Positions 1 to 7,559 of a DNA stretch of 64,000 nt are shown piece by piece. The stretch covers positions 1-64,000 of the forward strand of contig DATLXM010000045.1 in assembly GCA_035575835.1 (NCBI GenBank), in the 5' to 3' direction. This stretch comes from Gaiellasilicea sp035575835. GTDB taxonomy: Bacteria > Actinomycetota > Thermoleophilia > Gaiellales > Gaiellaceae. The position numbers were made by a program, and so were the translations under genes. Positions within the stretch are counted from its first letter, which is position 1. Every line of letters starts with the position of its first letter. The notes beneath the pieces were generated by a model. The model saw nothing but the letters and a program-made list of their open reading frames with translations. It was not told where the DNA came from and did not search any database.

Positions 1-668
1 CCCGTGTCCGGGTTCTTCGTCTCGAGCACCTGCGCGAGCTCGTTGTAGGTCATCGCCGCTGCTGCGTCGATCTCGCCGTTCAGGAACAGGTTCATGTCGA
101 ACGGCTGGTTGACGATCGTGACGTCGTCCTTCGACGTCGGATCGATCCCGTTCTTGACGAGCGCCGCGTAGAGCTCGTTCTCGTTCCCGCAGCACCAGAC
201 GCCGACCTTCTTGCCCTTCATTCCGGCGACGTCGGTGATCCCGCTGTCGGCGCGCGTCACCTCGGTCATCCCGCTCTGGTTGAAGACCTGCGCGATGTTG
301 ACGAGGTCGCCGCCCTGGTCGCGCGCCGCGAGGAGCGCCGGGAGCCAGTCGATCCCGAACTCGGCCTGGCCGCTCGCCACGACCTGCTCCGGGGTGATGT
401 CCGGGCCGCCGGGCTTCAGCGTCACGTCGAGGCCCTCTTCCTCGTAGTAGCCCTGCTCGAGCGCCGCGTAGTAGCCGGCGAACTGGGCCTGCGTGACCCA
501 CTTCAGCTGGAGCGTCACCTTGTCGGCCTCCGCAGGCGTGCTCTCCGTGCTCTCGGCAGCGGTCGAGTCGCCCCCGGCGCTCTCGTCGTCATCTCCTCCG
601 CAGCCTGCCGCCACCAGCGCGAGCGCGGCGATGATCCCTGCGAGTACGAGCCATGCCCGACCCTTCAT
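1..668 (-). CDS. NMT1/THI5-like ABC transporter substrate-binding lipoprotein (C-terminus beyond window)
   Basis: About 222 codons of the N-terminal part are visible; the rest lies before base 1. It is the solute-binding subunit of an ABC importer and should sit lipid-anchored on the outside of the membrane. The ATG at 668 follows a GGAAGG ribosome site. A hydrophobic signal ends in LVAAGC (lipoprotein-type cysteine), followed by an acidic Asp/Glu/Ser/Thr linker. Then come two stretches typical of the NMT1/THI5 family: LKWVTQAQFAGYYAAL and, further on, GVWCCGNENE, in the region where THI5-type proteins bind a pyrimidine ring. It is the last gene of a four-gene operon (permease, ATPase, permease, binding protein). 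The family serves HMP/thiamine precursors, hydantoins and other small nitrogen heterocycles or sulfonates; the hydrolase genes next door favour a nitrogen compound, but the substrate cannot be read from the sequence. Confidence 0.88.
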   Translation of the reverse strand, partial: MKGRAWLVLAGIIAALALVAAGCGGDDDESAGGDSTAAESTESTPAEADKVTLQLKWVTQAQFAGYYAALEQGYYEEEGLDVTLKPGGPDITPEQVVASGQAEFGIDWLPALLAARDQGGDLVNIAQVFNQSGMTEVTRADSGITDVAGMKGKKVGVWCCGNENELYAALVKNGIDPTSKDDVTIVNQPFDMNLFLNGEIDAAAAMTYNELAQVLETKNPDT

Positions 669-727
669 GCGACCTTCCTTTCGATGTGGTTGCCTTCTGA
701 TCTGGTCAGAACTCTCCACCTACCCTC

Positions 728-1549
728 TCACTCTCCACGGGCGGACGCATGCCAGCCCATCGTCAGCCGCTCCACGAGCGCCACCGAGGCGTAGAAGAGA
801 ATCCCGATGACGCTCGCCACCACGATCGCCGCCCAGGCGAGCTCGAACTGGAAGAGCGCTGCGGAGTTCCGGATCTGGAACCCGAGCGCCTCCTGCGAGC
901 TGAGGAAGTACTCGCCCACGATTGCGCCGATCATCGCGAGCACGGTCGCGACCTTCAGGGCCGAGAAGATGTACGGGAGCGCGTTCGGCAACCGCACCCG
1001 CCTGAAGATCTGGATCTCGCCGGACGCATACGACCGCATCAGCTCGATCGAGGAAGGCCGGACGGAGGTCAGCCCCCGCAGCGTGTTCACGAGCACGGGG
1101 AAGAAGACGAGGATCGCGGCGATCGCCATCTTCGACGTCTTCTCGAGCGGCCCGAACCACTGGTTCGTGATCGGGGCGAACGCGATGATCGGGACCGCGT
1201 TCGCGGCGATCGCAAAGGGCATCAGGGAGCGGGCGAGCCTCCGAAAGCGGGCGAGCCCGATCGCGGCGAGCACAGCCAGGGTGCAGCCGATCACGAAGCC
1301 GCCGAACGCCTCCGTGAACGTGTAGATGCCGGCGTCGAACAGGGGGCCGCGCCGCTCCCAGAGCGTCTCTGCGATCGCAGACGGAGCCGGCAGGAGGAAG
1401 CGCTGGACGTCGAGCGCGCGCACGAGCCCTTCCCAGAGGGCGATCCCGCCCACGAGCACGGCGGCGGCGGGAAGCCAGTCGGTCACCCGCCGCCCGACCC
1501 GGCGACCGAGCGCGCCACGCGGTACCGCGGTCACTCCGGCCGAGCTCAC
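728..1549 (-). CDS. ABC transporter permease (SsuC/ThiX-like)
   Basis: A 273-residue inner-membrane permease of the BPD_transp_1 type. The GTG start at 1549 overlaps the stop of the upstream ATPase gene as GTGA, so translation is probably coupled. About six hydrophobic segments are visible. The cytoplasmic coupling loop that docks on the ATPase is recognisable around ELMRSYASGEIQIFRRVRLP, a variant of the EAA motif used by nitrate/sulfonate/taurine-type permeases. It is the second permease of the operon, so the importer core is probably a heterodimer with the product of 2412-3320. A 59-base gap separates it from the binding-protein gene, which has its own ribosome site. Confidence 0.88.
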   Translation of the reverse strand: MSSAGVTAVPRGALGRRVGRRVTDWLPAAAVLVGGIALWEGLVRALDVQRFLLPAPSAIAETLWERRGPLFDAGIYTFTEAFGGFVIGCTLAVLAAIGLARFRRLARSLMPFAIAANAVPIIAFAPITNQWFGPLEKTSKMAIAAILVFFPVLVNTLRGLTSVRPSSIELMRSYASGEIQIFRRVRLPNALPYIFSALKVATVLAMIGAIVGEYFLSSQEALGFQIRNSAALFQFELAWAAIVVASVIGILFYASVALVERLTMGWHASARGE

Positions 1550-2415
1550 AGTCCCTCCTCGGCGACGTACAGCGGCACTTCGGTGTCGCCCTCGATCGCT
1601 TCGTCCGCGTGCCCCTCGCGAAGCAGGCGGCGAACCTGGGTGATGTGCTCGGCGAAGAGCGGATGCTCCCGCGTCTCCGGCCCGCGCGGCTGTGGCAGGT
1701 CGATCTCGACGATCCCGGCGATCCGGCCGGGCCGCGCCGACATGACGACGACCCTCGTCGAGAGGAAGACGGACTCCGCGATCGAGTGGGTGACGAAGAC
1801 CACCGTCGAGCCCGTCTCGCTCCAGATCCGGAGCAGCTCGTTGTTCAGCCGTTCCCGCGTCATCTCGTCGAGGGCGCCGAACGGCTCGTCCATCAGCAGG
1901 AGCGCGGGTGAGAACGAGAGGGCGCGCGCGATCGAGACGCGCTGCTGCATCCCGCCGGAGAGCTGCCAGGGGTGGTGCTTCTCGAAGCCGGCGAGCTCTA
2001 CCAGCTCGACCATCTCGCGGATCCGCTCCTCCCTCCGCCCCTTGTCCCAGCCGGCCATCTCGAGCGGGAGGCCGATGTTGCGGGTCACATTGCGCCAGTC
2101 GTAGAGGACGGCGTCCTGGAAGACGATCCCGTAATCGCGGTCCATCCGGGCCTGGTGGGCCGACTTGCCGTTCACCTGCGCCGTTCCCTCGCTCGGCTCG
2201 ATCAGGTCGCCGATGATCCGGAGCAGGGTCGACTTGCCGCAACCGGAGGGCCCGATCAGCGAGACGAACTCGCCCGGATGGACGTCCAGGTCGATCGTGT
2301 CGAGGGCGAGCACGTCGCCCCGCTGGAACCTTTTCGAGAGCCCCTTGATCGAGACCGCGGCTGCACCGTCACGACTTCTGGCACGACTTCCGGCACGACT
2401 TCCGGCGCCGCTCAT
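1546..2415 (-). CDS. ABC transporter ATP-binding protein (SsuB/TauB-like)
   Basis: A 289-residue ATPase that powers the importer. Walker A is GPSGCGKST, the Q-loop is in VFQDAVLYDW, the ABC signature is LSGGMQQRV, Walker B is LLLMDEPFGALD and the switch His is in VFVTHSIAES. The length and the C-terminal extension (residues ~225-289) suit the nitrate/taurine/sulfonate ATPase subfamily. The ATG at 2415 overlaps the upstream permease stop as ATGA, and the gene itself ends in GTGA shared with the next permease. The first ~15 residues are low-complexity Gly/Ser/Arg encoded by three copies of a 12-base repeat (2370-2405), and lie before the ATPase fold. Confidence 0.92.
   Translation of the reverse strand: MSGAGSRAGSRARSRDGAAAVSIKGLSKRFQRGDVLALDTIDLDVHPGEFVSLIGPSGCGKSTLLRIIGDLIEPSEGTAQVNGKSAHQARMDRDYGIVFQDAVLYDWRNVTRNIGLPLEMAGWDKGRREERIREMVELVELAGFEKHHPWQLSGGMQQRVSIARALSFSPALLLMDEPFGALDEMTRERLNNELLRIWSETGSTVVFVTHSIAESVFLSTRVVVMSARPGRIAGIVEIDLPQPRGPETREHPLFAEHITQVRRLLREGHADEAIEGDTEVPLYVAEEGL
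2370..2405 (-). repeat. 3 x 12-bp in-frame tandem repeat
   Basis: Three consecutive copies of a 12-base unit reading CACGACTTCYGG on the plus strand; the first copy has one change. It encodes the Gly-Ser-Arg-Ala-rich N-terminal tail of the ATPase just after its start codon. In-frame slippage would only lengthen or shorten a disordered tail. Confidence 0.8.
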
Positions 2416-3320
2416 GCGACGTTCTCCGGCGCCCGGCGCACGAGCACCTTCTCGCCGAGTGCGACCACCGCGAAGAAGGCTATCCCGAGTCCTGCCGCGA
2501 CGATGTTGGTGGCCCAGAGACTCGGCGGCGAGCTCGAGTAGTACTGGTTGAAGTTGAGGATCGCACCGGCGAGCCCGTCCTGGATCGAGGAGGGCAGCTC
2601 GCCGATGATCGCACCGACCACGGCGGCGGGCGCGGCGATCTTGAGCGCCGAGAAGAGAAACGGGAACGACGCCGGCACCCGGAGCTTCCAGAGGATCGCC
2701 CAGCGGCTCGCGGCATACGAGCGGAGCAGCTCGACTGCCCGTGGATCGGCCGACTGGAGCCCGCGCAACGTGTTGATCGCCACCGGGAAGAAGGTCAGGT
2801 AGGCGGAGATCACGGCGACGGCGCCCCAGCCCGCGAGCGACTCCGGCAGCTTCGGGTTGACCCAGACGACGACCATCGGCGCGATCGCAAGGATCGGGAC
2901 GGTCTGGGAGGCGACGATGTAGGGCAGAAAGCCCCGCTGGAGCAGGCGCGACTCGGACAGCGCCACGGCGATCAGGAACCCGACGGAGGCGCCGAGGAGG
3001 AATCCGACCGCCGCCTCGCGGGCGGTGAAGGCCGCTGCGTCGAGGAGCACGTCGATCAGTAGCGGCCCGTTCCGGCGCGACGGCTCGAACAGCTGCCCGA
3101 CCATGTCGTAGACGTGCGGCATCGTCCGCTCGTTGACCGGGAACGGCCAGCGGATCTCGAACCGCTCGCCGATCCACTTGTAGGCCTCCCAGACCACACA
3201 GAGACCCGCGAGCACGAGCGCGGAGAGACCGGCGCTGCGCAGGGCGGGGACGACGGACTCCCGCCGCGAGCCGACACTTCCCCCGATTGCCGCTGCGCTG
3301 GCTCCCCCTGGACTGGCCAC
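2412..3320 (-). CDS. ABC transporter permease (first gene of the NMT1-type importer operon)
   Basis: A 302-residue integral membrane permease, paralogous in layout to the product of 728-1549. Residues 1-25 are a cytoplasmic Ala/Gly/Ser/Arg-rich tail, followed by a first transmembrane helix and then about five more. The coupling loop is around ELLRSYAASRWAILWKLRVP. GTG at 3320 is taken as start. The gene is divergent from the hydrolase at 3377, with only 56 bases between the two starts, so both promoters must lie in or across that gap. It overlaps the ATPase start as ATGA. Two non-identical permeases in one operon are common for pyrimidine-precursor and hydantoin importers of this family. Confidence 0.87.
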   Translation of the reverse strand: MASPGGASAAAIGGSVGSRRESVVPALRSAGLSALVLAGLCVVWEAYKWIGERFEIRWPFPVNERTMPHVYDMVGQLFEPSRRNGPLLIDVLLDAAAFTAREAAVGFLLGASVGFLIAVALSESRLLQRGFLPYIVASQTVPILAIAPMVVVWVNPKLPESLAGWGAVAVISAYLTFFPVAINTLRGLQSADPRAVELLRSYAASRWAILWKLRVPASFPFLFSALKIAAPAAVVGAIIGELPSSIQDGLAGAILNFNQYYSSSPPSLWATNIVAAGLGIAFFAVVALGEKVLVRRAPENVA

Positions 3321-3364
3321 CGCTACTGCTTACCACACTCTCGGATCCGCTGACATGCCAGCGG

Positions 3365-3370
3365 TATGCT
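3365..3370 (+). promoter_or_regulatory. -10 box of a likely leaderless transcript
   Basis: TATGCT lies six bases before the GTG at 3377 of the M20 hydrolase, and no Shine-Dalgarno sequence fits that start. The spacing means the transcript would begin at or next to the start codon. No convincing -35 box is visible in the 56-base divergent gap. Confidence 0.6.
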
Positions 3371-3376
3371 CGCCGC

Positions 3377-4615
3377 GTGGCGCTCGAGCCCTCCCGGACC
3401 GTCGCCGAGCTACTCGAGCTACGCGAGCTGACGGGCGACGAGAACGGCGCTCAGAGAGTGGCCTGGACGGAGACGTGGACGGCTGCGCGCGAGTGGATGC
3501 ACGGGAAGCTCGAGGGGTTGCCGCTCGAGCACGCCTTCGACGAGGCCGGGAACCAGTGGTGGACGCTCCGCGGCGATTCCGACCGGGAGCTCGTCCTCGG
3601 CGGGCATCTCGACTCCGTCCCGAACGGTGGTTGGCTCGACGGCTGCCTGAACGTCGTCGCGGGCTCCGAGGTGCTGCGGCGGATCGCGGCGGAAGGCACG
3701 CCGCCGGTGACCGTTCGGCTCGTCGACTGGGCCGACGAGGAAGGAGCGCGCTTCGGCCGCTCGCTCTTCGGCTCGTCGGCAGCGGCCGGATCGATGGCCG
3801 ACCAGGACGAGCTCCGGGAGCTACGTGACCGCGATTCGATCTCGCTCCCCGACGCGGTTGGCGCGCACGGCGTCGACCTCGATCGTGCGCTGAAGGCCCA
3901 CTCCCAGCTCGCGAACACGGCCGCCTATCTGGAGCTGCACATCGAGCAGGGACCCGTATTGGAGTCGCTCGACCTGCCTCTCGGTGCCGTGCTCGGGACC
4001 TTCGGAGTCGAGCGGCACCGCTTGACCTGGCGAGGCCAGGCGGCGCACGCCGGCTCGACCCCGATGGATCAGCGCCGCGACGCGCTCGCCGGCGCGGCCA
4101 AGCTGGCGCTGGAGCTGCGTGAGATCGCGAAGCGCGTCGGTGGTGGCGCCGTCCTCACGAGCGGCGGCCTCGTCACGAAGCCGGGGATCGTCACCTCGGT
4201 CGTCGAGACCGCGGAGCAGCTCCTCGACATGCGCCATCTAGAGGCCGGGAAGCTCGCGGCGATGTGGGCGGACGTGCGCGCGAGCAGCGAGCGCTTCGCG
4301 GTCGAGGAACGGCTCGAGCTCGAGGCCGAGAGAATCTGGGAGATCGAGCCGATCCTGTTCGACGAGACGCTGATCGGCTTCGCCGACGAGGCGATCGCGG
4401 AAGTCGCCGGGCAGTCGCACCGCCTCCCCTCCGGGCCTCTCCATGACGCGGCCGAGGTCTCGCGCTCAGGAATCCCCACGGTGATGGTCTTCGTCCAGAG
4501 CCTGCGCGGCCTCTCGCACACGAAGCTCGAGGACACGAAGCACGAGCACCTCGAGCTCTCGGTGCGCGCCCTCGACCGGCTCGCCGATCGCACGATCGCC
4601 TGGATCGCGTCCTGA
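3377..4615 (+). CDS. M20-family Zn-dependent amidohydrolase (allantoate amidohydrolase / N-carbamoyl-amino-acid hydrolase type)
   Basis: A 412-residue enzyme that hydrolyses a carbamoyl or ureido C-N bond, releasing ammonia and CO2 or an amino acid. Metal-site motifs of the family are all present: GGHLDSVPNGG (His and bridging Asp), DEEGARFG (acidic ligand and catalytic base), HIEQGP, and a C-terminal LHDAAE histidine. The family usually dimerises through the inserted lid domain (residues ~210-320). I chose GTG 3377 rather than the in-frame start at 3287, because the latter would run into the divergent permease gene and add a non-conserved tail. Its stop overlaps the CTG start of the next gene as CTGA. 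Context (importer, PEP-mutase-like enzyme) suggests use of hydantoin, pyrimidine or purine breakdown products. Confidence 0.88.
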   Translation: MALEPSRTVAELLELRELTGDENGAQRVAWTETWTAAREWMHGKLEGLPLEHAFDEAGNQWWTLRGDSDRELVLGGHLDSVPNGGWLDGCLNVVAGSEVLRRIAAEGTPPVTVRLVDWADEEGARFGRSLFGSSAAAGSMADQDELRELRDRDSISLPDAVGAHGVDLDRALKAHSQLANTAAYLELHIEQGPVLESLDLPLGAVLGTFGVERHRLTWRGQAAHAGSTPMDQRRDALAGAAKLALELREIAKRVGGGAVLTSGGLVTKPGIVTSVVETAEQLLDMRHLEAGKLAAMWADVRASSERFAVEERLELEAERIWEIEPILFDETLIGFADEAIAEVAGQSHRLPSGPLHDAAEVSRSGIPTVMVFVQSLRGLSHTKLEDTKHEHLELSVRALDRLADRTIAWIAS

Positions 4616-5340
4616 GCTCCGCGAAGGCCGAAGAGCTGCGGCGGCTGCACGAAGGCCCCGAGCCTCTGCTCCTTCCGAACGTCTGGGACGTCGCGAGCGC
4701 GCTCGCCGTCGCCGCCCACCCCGCGGCGCGAGCCCTCGCGACGACAAGTGCAGGGGTCGCTCGCTCGCTCGGCTGGGAGGACGGTGAGGAGATCCCGCCC
4801 GAGCGGATGCTCGACGCCGTCGCCCGGATCGCCGCTGCAGTCGAGTTGCCGGTCACCGCCGACCTCGAGGCGGGCTACGGCGACGCCGTCGCGACGGCCC
4901 GGGCGGCGTGGGACGTCGGAGTGGTCGGGCTCAACCTGGAAGACGGGAACGGGCCGGCGGAGGCCCAGTGCGAACGGATCGCAGCCGTGCGGGCCGCCGT
5001 CCCGGAGCTCGTCGTCAACGCGCGAATCGACGTCTTCATCGGCGGCTCCGGTGAGCTCGACGAGGCGATCGAACGCGGGGGCGCCTATCTCGCCGCGGGT
5101 GCCGATTGCATCTACCCGATCGGCCTGGCGGACGACGCGGCGATCAAGCGGCTCGTCCGCGAGGTCGGAGGTCCGGTCAACGTCCTCGCGTCCAAGGAGG
5201 TACCTCCCGTCGCCGAGCTGGTCCGCCTCGGCGTGCGCCGGATCAGCGTCGGCTCCGGGCTCCACAACGCCTCGCTCGCGACTGCCCGAGCCGGCGCAGA
5301 CGAGCTCTTCGAGCACGGCACGTACGGCTTCCTTCCGTGA
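4612..5340 (+). CDS. Isocitrate lyase / PEP mutase family protein, CTG start
   Basis: A 242-residue TIM-barrel enzyme of the isocitrate lyase/PEP mutase superfamily, whose members make or break C-C or C-P bonds next to a carboxylate (oxaloacetate decarboxylase, methylisocitrate lyase, phosphonopyruvate enzymes). Visible motifs: LPNVWDVASA near the N-terminus, TSAGVARSLGW, the metal-binding DLEAGYGD, GLNLEDGNG and NARIDVF. No ATG, GTG or TTG in frame supplies the conserved start; CTG 4612 overlaps the upstream TGA as CTGA and gives the expected ~10 residues before the first helix (RRLHE). The next in-frame ATG, at 4807, would remove about 65 residues including LPNVWD and TSAG. The lyase-type KKCGH loop is not seen, so decarboxylase or mutase-like chemistry is more likely than cleavage of isocitrate. 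The gene ends in GTGA shared with the HAD gene. Confidence 0.85.
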   Translation: MSSAKAEELRRLHEGPEPLLLPNVWDVASALAVAAHPAARALATTSAGVARSLGWEDGEEIPPERMLDAVARIAAAVELPVTADLEAGYGDAVATARAAWDVGVVGLNLEDGNGPAEAQCERIAAVRAAVPELVVNARIDVFIGGSGELDEAIERGGAYLAAGADCIYPIGLADDAAIKRLVREVGGPVNVLASKEVPPVAELVRLGVRRISVGSGLHNASLATARAGADELFEHGTYGFLP

Positions 5341-6005
5341 GAAAGGCGCCAGCGCCGCCGACCGCGATCGTCTTCGACTGCGATGGCCTCCTCCTCGAGA
5401 CGGAGTCGTGCTGGTCACTCGCCGAGACCGAGCTCTTCGAGCGCTACGACCGCTCGTTCGGAGACGACGAGAAGCGGGCGCTGATCGGCACGTCGCTCTT
5501 CGACGGCTCGCTGATCCTGGAGCGGCTCCTCGACCAGCCAGGTCGAGCAGAGTCGCTCGGTCGGGAGCTCCTCGACCTCGTCGAGCGGCGCCTGCTCGAA
5601 GAGGCAACGGCCTTCCCGGGGGCGCTGGAGCTCGTCGTCGAGCTGAAGGGGCGCGTTCCGATCGCGGTCGCCTCGAACACGCCCGACCGCCTCGTCCGCG
5701 GCGCGCTCGCCTGTGCCGGGATGGCCGAGTATTTCGAGATCGTCGTCGCCGGCGACCAGGTCGGCCAGCCGAAGCCGGCGCCCGACGTCTACCTCCGCGC
5801 CTGCGAGCTCCTGAACGCCGACCCGGCCGGCGCGATCGGGCTCGAGGACTCGCCGACCGGGATCGCCTCGGTTCGGGCGGCCGGGATGTACGCGGTCGGG
5901 ATCCCCTCGTCCCCGGGTGTCGTCCTCGACGCAGACCTGATCGGTACGTCGCTGACCGATCCGCGCGTGCGCGCAGCGCTGGGCGCCTCGACACTGGGTC
6001 GCTAG
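5337..6005 (+). CDS. HAD superfamily phosphatase (beta-phosphoglucomutase-like subfamily)
   Basis: A 222-residue haloacid-dehalogenase hydrolase. Motif I is FDCDGLLLET (nucleophile and acid Asp pair), motif II is the Ser/Thr in VASNTPDR, motif III is the Lys in GQPKPAPDVY, and motif IV is GLEDSPTG. The helical cap between motifs I and II puts it in subfamily IA. It acts on a small phosphorylated metabolite, unidentified here. The GTG start at 5337 overlaps the previous stop (GTGA), so it is the third gene of the hydrolase operon. Its stop codon lies in the first unit of a 15-bp tandem repeat. Confidence 0.85.
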   Translation: MRKAPAPPTAIVFDCDGLLLETESCWSLAETELFERYDRSFGDDEKRALIGTSLFDGSLILERLLDQPGRAESLGRELLDLVERRLLEEATAFPGALELVVELKGRVPIAVASNTPDRLVRGALACAGMAEYFEIVVAGDQVGQPKPAPDVYLRACELLNADPAGAIGLEDSPTGIASVRAAGMYAVGIPSSPGVVLDADLIGTSLTDPRVRAALGASTLGR

Positions 6006-6038
6006 AAGCTGGGTCGCTAGAAGCTGGGTCGCTAGAAC
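5994..6038. repeat. 3 x 15-bp tandem repeat carrying the stop codons of two convergent genes
   Basis: Three head-to-tail copies of CTGGGTCGCTAGAAG; the third differs in its last base. The TAG in copy 1 is the stop of the HAD gene on the plus strand; the CTA in copy 3 is the stop (TAG) of the convergent YdcZ-like gene on the minus strand. Loss or gain of a unit would not alter either protein. Confidence 0.9.
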
Positions 6039-6478
6039 ACGCGGACGAGCACGACGCCCGCGGCGACGAGCCCGATCCCGACGAGCCGACCGGGCGTGAC
6101 GGGGTTCTCCGTGAAGCCGACGAGGCCGAAGTGATCGACGGTGAGCGAGGCGACCGCCTGCCCGGCCAGGATCAGCGCGACGAGGGTCGCGGCGCCGAGC
6201 TTCGGTGCGGTCACGACGCTCCCGAGGACATAGAACGCGCCGAGAAAGCCTCCTGTCCAAACCCACCATGGCGCTGCGCCGAGCCGCTCGGACGTCGGCA
6301 GCCCGCGCGCGAAAACGAGCGCAGCCGCAGCGAGAACGAGCAGCCCGACTGCGAAGGAGACGAGCGTCGCGCGGAGCGGGCTCTCGACATGACGGGCGAG
6401 AACGGCGTTGATCCCGAACTGGAACGGGAGCATCGCGCCGGCCGCGACCGCGAACAGGTAGTAGGGCGCGTTTGCCAC
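6032..6478 (-). CDS. DMT-type membrane protein of the YdcZ/DUF606 family
   Basis: A 148-residue hydrophobic protein with about five membrane segments, matching the half-size YdcZ/DUF606 branch of the drug/metabolite transporter superfamily (one EamA-like repeat). The motif PFQFGINAVLAR in the first helix region and WWVWTGGFLGAFYV in the middle are characteristic. Such proteins probably work as homo- or heterodimers; no substrate can be assigned. GTG at 6478 is the start used. The gene is on the opposite strand from its neighbours and is not part of either flanking operon. Confidence 0.8.
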   Translation of the reverse strand: MANAPYYLFAVAAGAMLPFQFGINAVLARHVESPLRATLVSFAVGLLVLAAAALVFARGLPTSERLGAAPWWVWTGGFLGAFYVLGSVVTAPKLGAATLVALILAGQAVASLTVDHFGLVGFTENPVTPGRLVGIGLVAAGVVLVRVF

Positions 6479-6542
6479 CCGGAGGCTTTCGAGCGAGAAT
6501 CACGGTCTTCCTGCCTTCCCGCCACACTCTCCTGGGGGTCCA

Positions 6543-7559
6543 ATGCTCAGCTTCGGCGTCACCGTCCTCCCCGACCCGCCCTACCAGCGCCTGATCGAGT
6601 TGATGAAGCTCGCCGAGGGTCAGGGCTTCGAGTACGGCTGGACGTACGACTCGCACGTCCTCTGGCAGGAGTCGATGCCGGTGATGGCGCTCCTCGCCGA
6701 CCAGACCTCGACGATCAAGCTCGGCCACATGGTCACGAACCCGGCGACGCGCGACCCCACGGTCCTCGCGAGCGCCTACGCGACCCTCCAGGACATCTCG
6801 AACGGACGGATGATCATGGGCGTCGGCCGCGGCGACTCGGCCGTCCGCACCGTTGGCCGCCAGCCGATGAAGGTCGCCGAGTTCGAGGAAGCAGTGAAGA
6901 TGATCAAGCCGTTCATGAACGGCAGGGAAGTGACCTGGAACGAGAAGCAGCTTCAGCTCCAGTGGGTGAAGCCGGAGCAACCCGAGATCGAGATGCACGT
7001 CGCCGGCTACGGCCCCAAGGCGCTCGCGGTCGCAGGGCGGCAGGGCGACGGGGTGATCATCCAGCTCGCCGACCCGGACATCATCCAGTGGATCATGGCG
7101 ACCGCTCGTGCGGCTGCCGAGGAGGCCGGCCGTGACCCGGCGGCGCTCAAGTGCATCGTCAGCGCCCCGAGCCACATCTCCGACGACCTCGCGGACGCGC
7201 GCGAGCAGGTCCGCTGGTTCCCGGCGATGGTCTCGAACCACGTCCAGGACCTGATCGACCGCTACGGCACCGACGGCACGATCCCGCAGGCGCTGACCGA
7301 CTACGTCGCCGCCCGCAAGTTCTACGACTACAGCGAGCACTCCCGGGTCGGCGCGAAGCACGGCGAGTTCGTGACGGACGAGATCTGCGATCGCTTCTGC
7401 GTTCTCGGCACTACCGAGCAGGCGACGCAAAAACTGCGCGAGCTCGAGTCGATCGGGGTCGACCAGTTCAACATCTACCTGATGACCCACGGCCAGGAGG
7501 AGACGCTCGAGGCCTACGGCCGGGACATCCTGCCCCAGTTCTCCGGGGTCGCGGCGTAG
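6543..7559 (+). CDS. LLM-class (luciferase-like, probably F420-dependent) oxidoreductase
   Basis: A 338-residue TIM-barrel oxidoreductase of the bacterial-luciferase-like family. Visible features are an N-terminal FGVTVLPDPPY strand, the TYDSHVLWQE active-site segment, LGHMVTNPATRDPTV, GRMIMGVGRGDSA and the C-terminal LGTTEQATQKLREL. In actinobacteria this subgroup generally uses F420 (sometimes FMN) to reduce or oxygenate its substrate. The ATG at 6543 is preceded by a G-rich stretch that could act as ribosome site. It overlaps the methyltransferase downstream. Proximity to the NMT1-type importer and ureido hydrolase suggests a role in the same heterocycle pathway, but it lies beyond an inverted gene and could be independent. 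Confidence 0.87.
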   Translation: MLSFGVTVLPDPPYQRLIELMKLAEGQGFEYGWTYDSHVLWQESMPVMALLADQTSTIKLGHMVTNPATRDPTVLASAYATLQDISNGRMIMGVGRGDSAVRTVGRQPMKVAEFEEAVKMIKPFMNGREVTWNEKQLQLQWVKPEQPEIEMHVAGYGPKALAVAGRQGDGVIIQLADPDIIQWIMATARAAAEEAGRDPAALKCIVSAPSHISDDLADAREQVRWFPAMVSNHVQDLIDRYGTDGTIPQALTDYVAARKFYDYSEHSRVGAKHGEFVTDEICDRFCVLGTTEQATQKLRELESIGVDQFNIYLMTHGQEETLEAYGRDILPQFSGVAA

